The position numbers and the translations under genes were made by a program. Below are positions 5,761 through 6,197 of a stretch of 6,197 nt of DNA, one piece after another. The stretch's first letter is position 1; every line of letters begins with the position of its first letter. The stretch comes from Chloroflexota bacterium. GTDB lineage: Bacteria > Chloroflexota > Dehalococcoidia > GIF9 > UBA5629. The stretch spans positions 1 to 6,197 of the forward strand of contig JAPLHJ010000144.1 in assembly GCA_026389675.1 (NCBI GenBank), in the 5' to 3' direction. Below the pieces are notes generated by a model that did no database searches, was not told where the DNA came from, and saw only the letters and a list, made by a program, of their open reading frames with translations.

Positions 5761-6197
5761 CTACCAGTCGAGCCCCCTGGACTTCCTGACCCTCCTGTAG
5801 TGGTCCATGGTCTGTTCGAAAGCCTCGGCCCTGGCCAGCACCTCCTGCGGGTTGAAGACGCGCTTGTCGATGATATCGCCCTCCACCCAAAGGCTGGGCA
5901 CATCTAATTTCTCCTGTTCCCAGTGCTGCACCGTGCGCAGGCTGCAACTGGCTGCGCGGCAAGAGATGAGCGGGTGCATGAAAAAGCCGTCCGCTTTAAA
6001 GCCGCGGGCGATCTTGAGGTAGGTCTCGACTATGGGGTTCTGGATGTTGTCAGCCTTGGCCTCCGGGAACACATTGAACATGAAATTGCGGGAGAGGCGC
6101 GCCAGCTTCTCGCAGGGGTCGCTGTACTTGCTGAGGTCGGGCGGCTTGGGAGCGTGATAGCCGAAGCTCTCGAAGACGAAATTCCAGCCCATCTCGG
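5761..6197 (-). CDS. HgdB/BcrB-family iron-sulfur subunit, C-terminal part (runs off the right edge)
   Basis: The frame is open to the window edge and encodes the last 145 or so residues of a 2-hydroxyacyl-CoA dehydratase/benzoyl-CoA reductase family subunit. The full protein should be around 400-450 residues, so the Met at 6192 (MGWNFVFESF) is internal and not a start. Visible family features are HPLISCRAASCSL (two Cys in the typical late ligand region), PSLWVEGDIIDKRVF, and a closing helix EAFEQTMDHYRRVRKSRG ending in LDW. The late EGD..D motif and helix are typical of the C-terminus of the beta-type subunit (BcrB/BadE/BzdO) and of dehydratase alpha subunits. It precedes the 390-residue partner by 25 bases; the two are the expected heterodimer pair. 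The assignment to beta rather than gamma rests on its C-terminal form and is tentative. Confidence 0.82.
   Translation of the reverse strand, partial: EMGWNFVFESFGYHAPKPPDLSKYSDPCEKLARLSRNFMFNVFPEAKADNIQNPIVETYLKIARGFKADGFFMHPLISCRAASCSLRTVQHWEQEKLDVPSLWVEGDIIDKRVFNPQEVLARAEAFEQTMDHYRRVRKSRGLDW

Overview
All gene-sized coding regions I accept lie on the minus strand, so the window reads from its right edge to its left. It falls into two functional blocks. Block 1 (about 2796-6197) is a tight gene cluster for an ATP-driven CoA-ester reductase or dehydratase. It contains the C-terminal part of one HgdB/BcrB-type iron-sulfur subunit (running off the right edge), a complete 390-residue HgdB/BcrC-type subunit, and two paralogous activator ATPases of the BadF/HgdC/BcrA/BcrD family. 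Two catalytic-type subunits plus two different ATPases in one operon is the composition of class I benzoyl-CoA reductase (BcrCBAD, BadDEFG, BzdNOPQ). It is not the composition of simple 2-hydroxyacyl-CoA dehydratases, which use one homodimeric activator. The benzoyl-CoA assignment is inferred from gene content; the substrate cannot be read from the sequence. A complete gene for a CrtC/AttH/tocopherol-cyclase-like (lipocalin-type) protein follows 50 bases downstream on the same strand.

Block 2 (about 41-1567) is a metal/metalloid-response pair. An ArsR/SmtB repressor with a Cys-rich recognition-helix motif is followed, with a 17-base overlap, by a COG0701/ArsP-type permease with a membrane-embedded CSCS motif. 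A convincing sigma-70-type promoter (TTGACT, 17 bases, TATTAT) sits just upstream of arsR, and its spacer carries a short inverted repeat that may be the repressor's operator. Between the blocks, about 1557-1722 holds a coding-like stretch without a credible start, probably a gene remnant or a frameshifted tail.

The two ATPase genes are separated by an 86-base imperfect inverted repeat (3588-3673) that begins with GTCATTGCGAG and ends with its complement. It looks like a dispersed REP-type element. It supplies the last six residues and the stop codon of the first ATPase. It also creates a false N-terminal extension of the second, whose true start is probably TTG at 3569.

The organism is most likely a strict anaerobe, because radical-type ATP-dependent CoA-ester chemistry is oxygen-sensitive. 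GC content is moderate, visibly higher in the reductase block than in the lipocalin-like gene and the arsR region. From memory, repeats of this kind are common in Dehalococcoidia, Desulfobacterota and some other anaerobic lineages; I cannot place the organism more closely. No tRNA, rRNA, CRISPR array or insertion sequence was seen.
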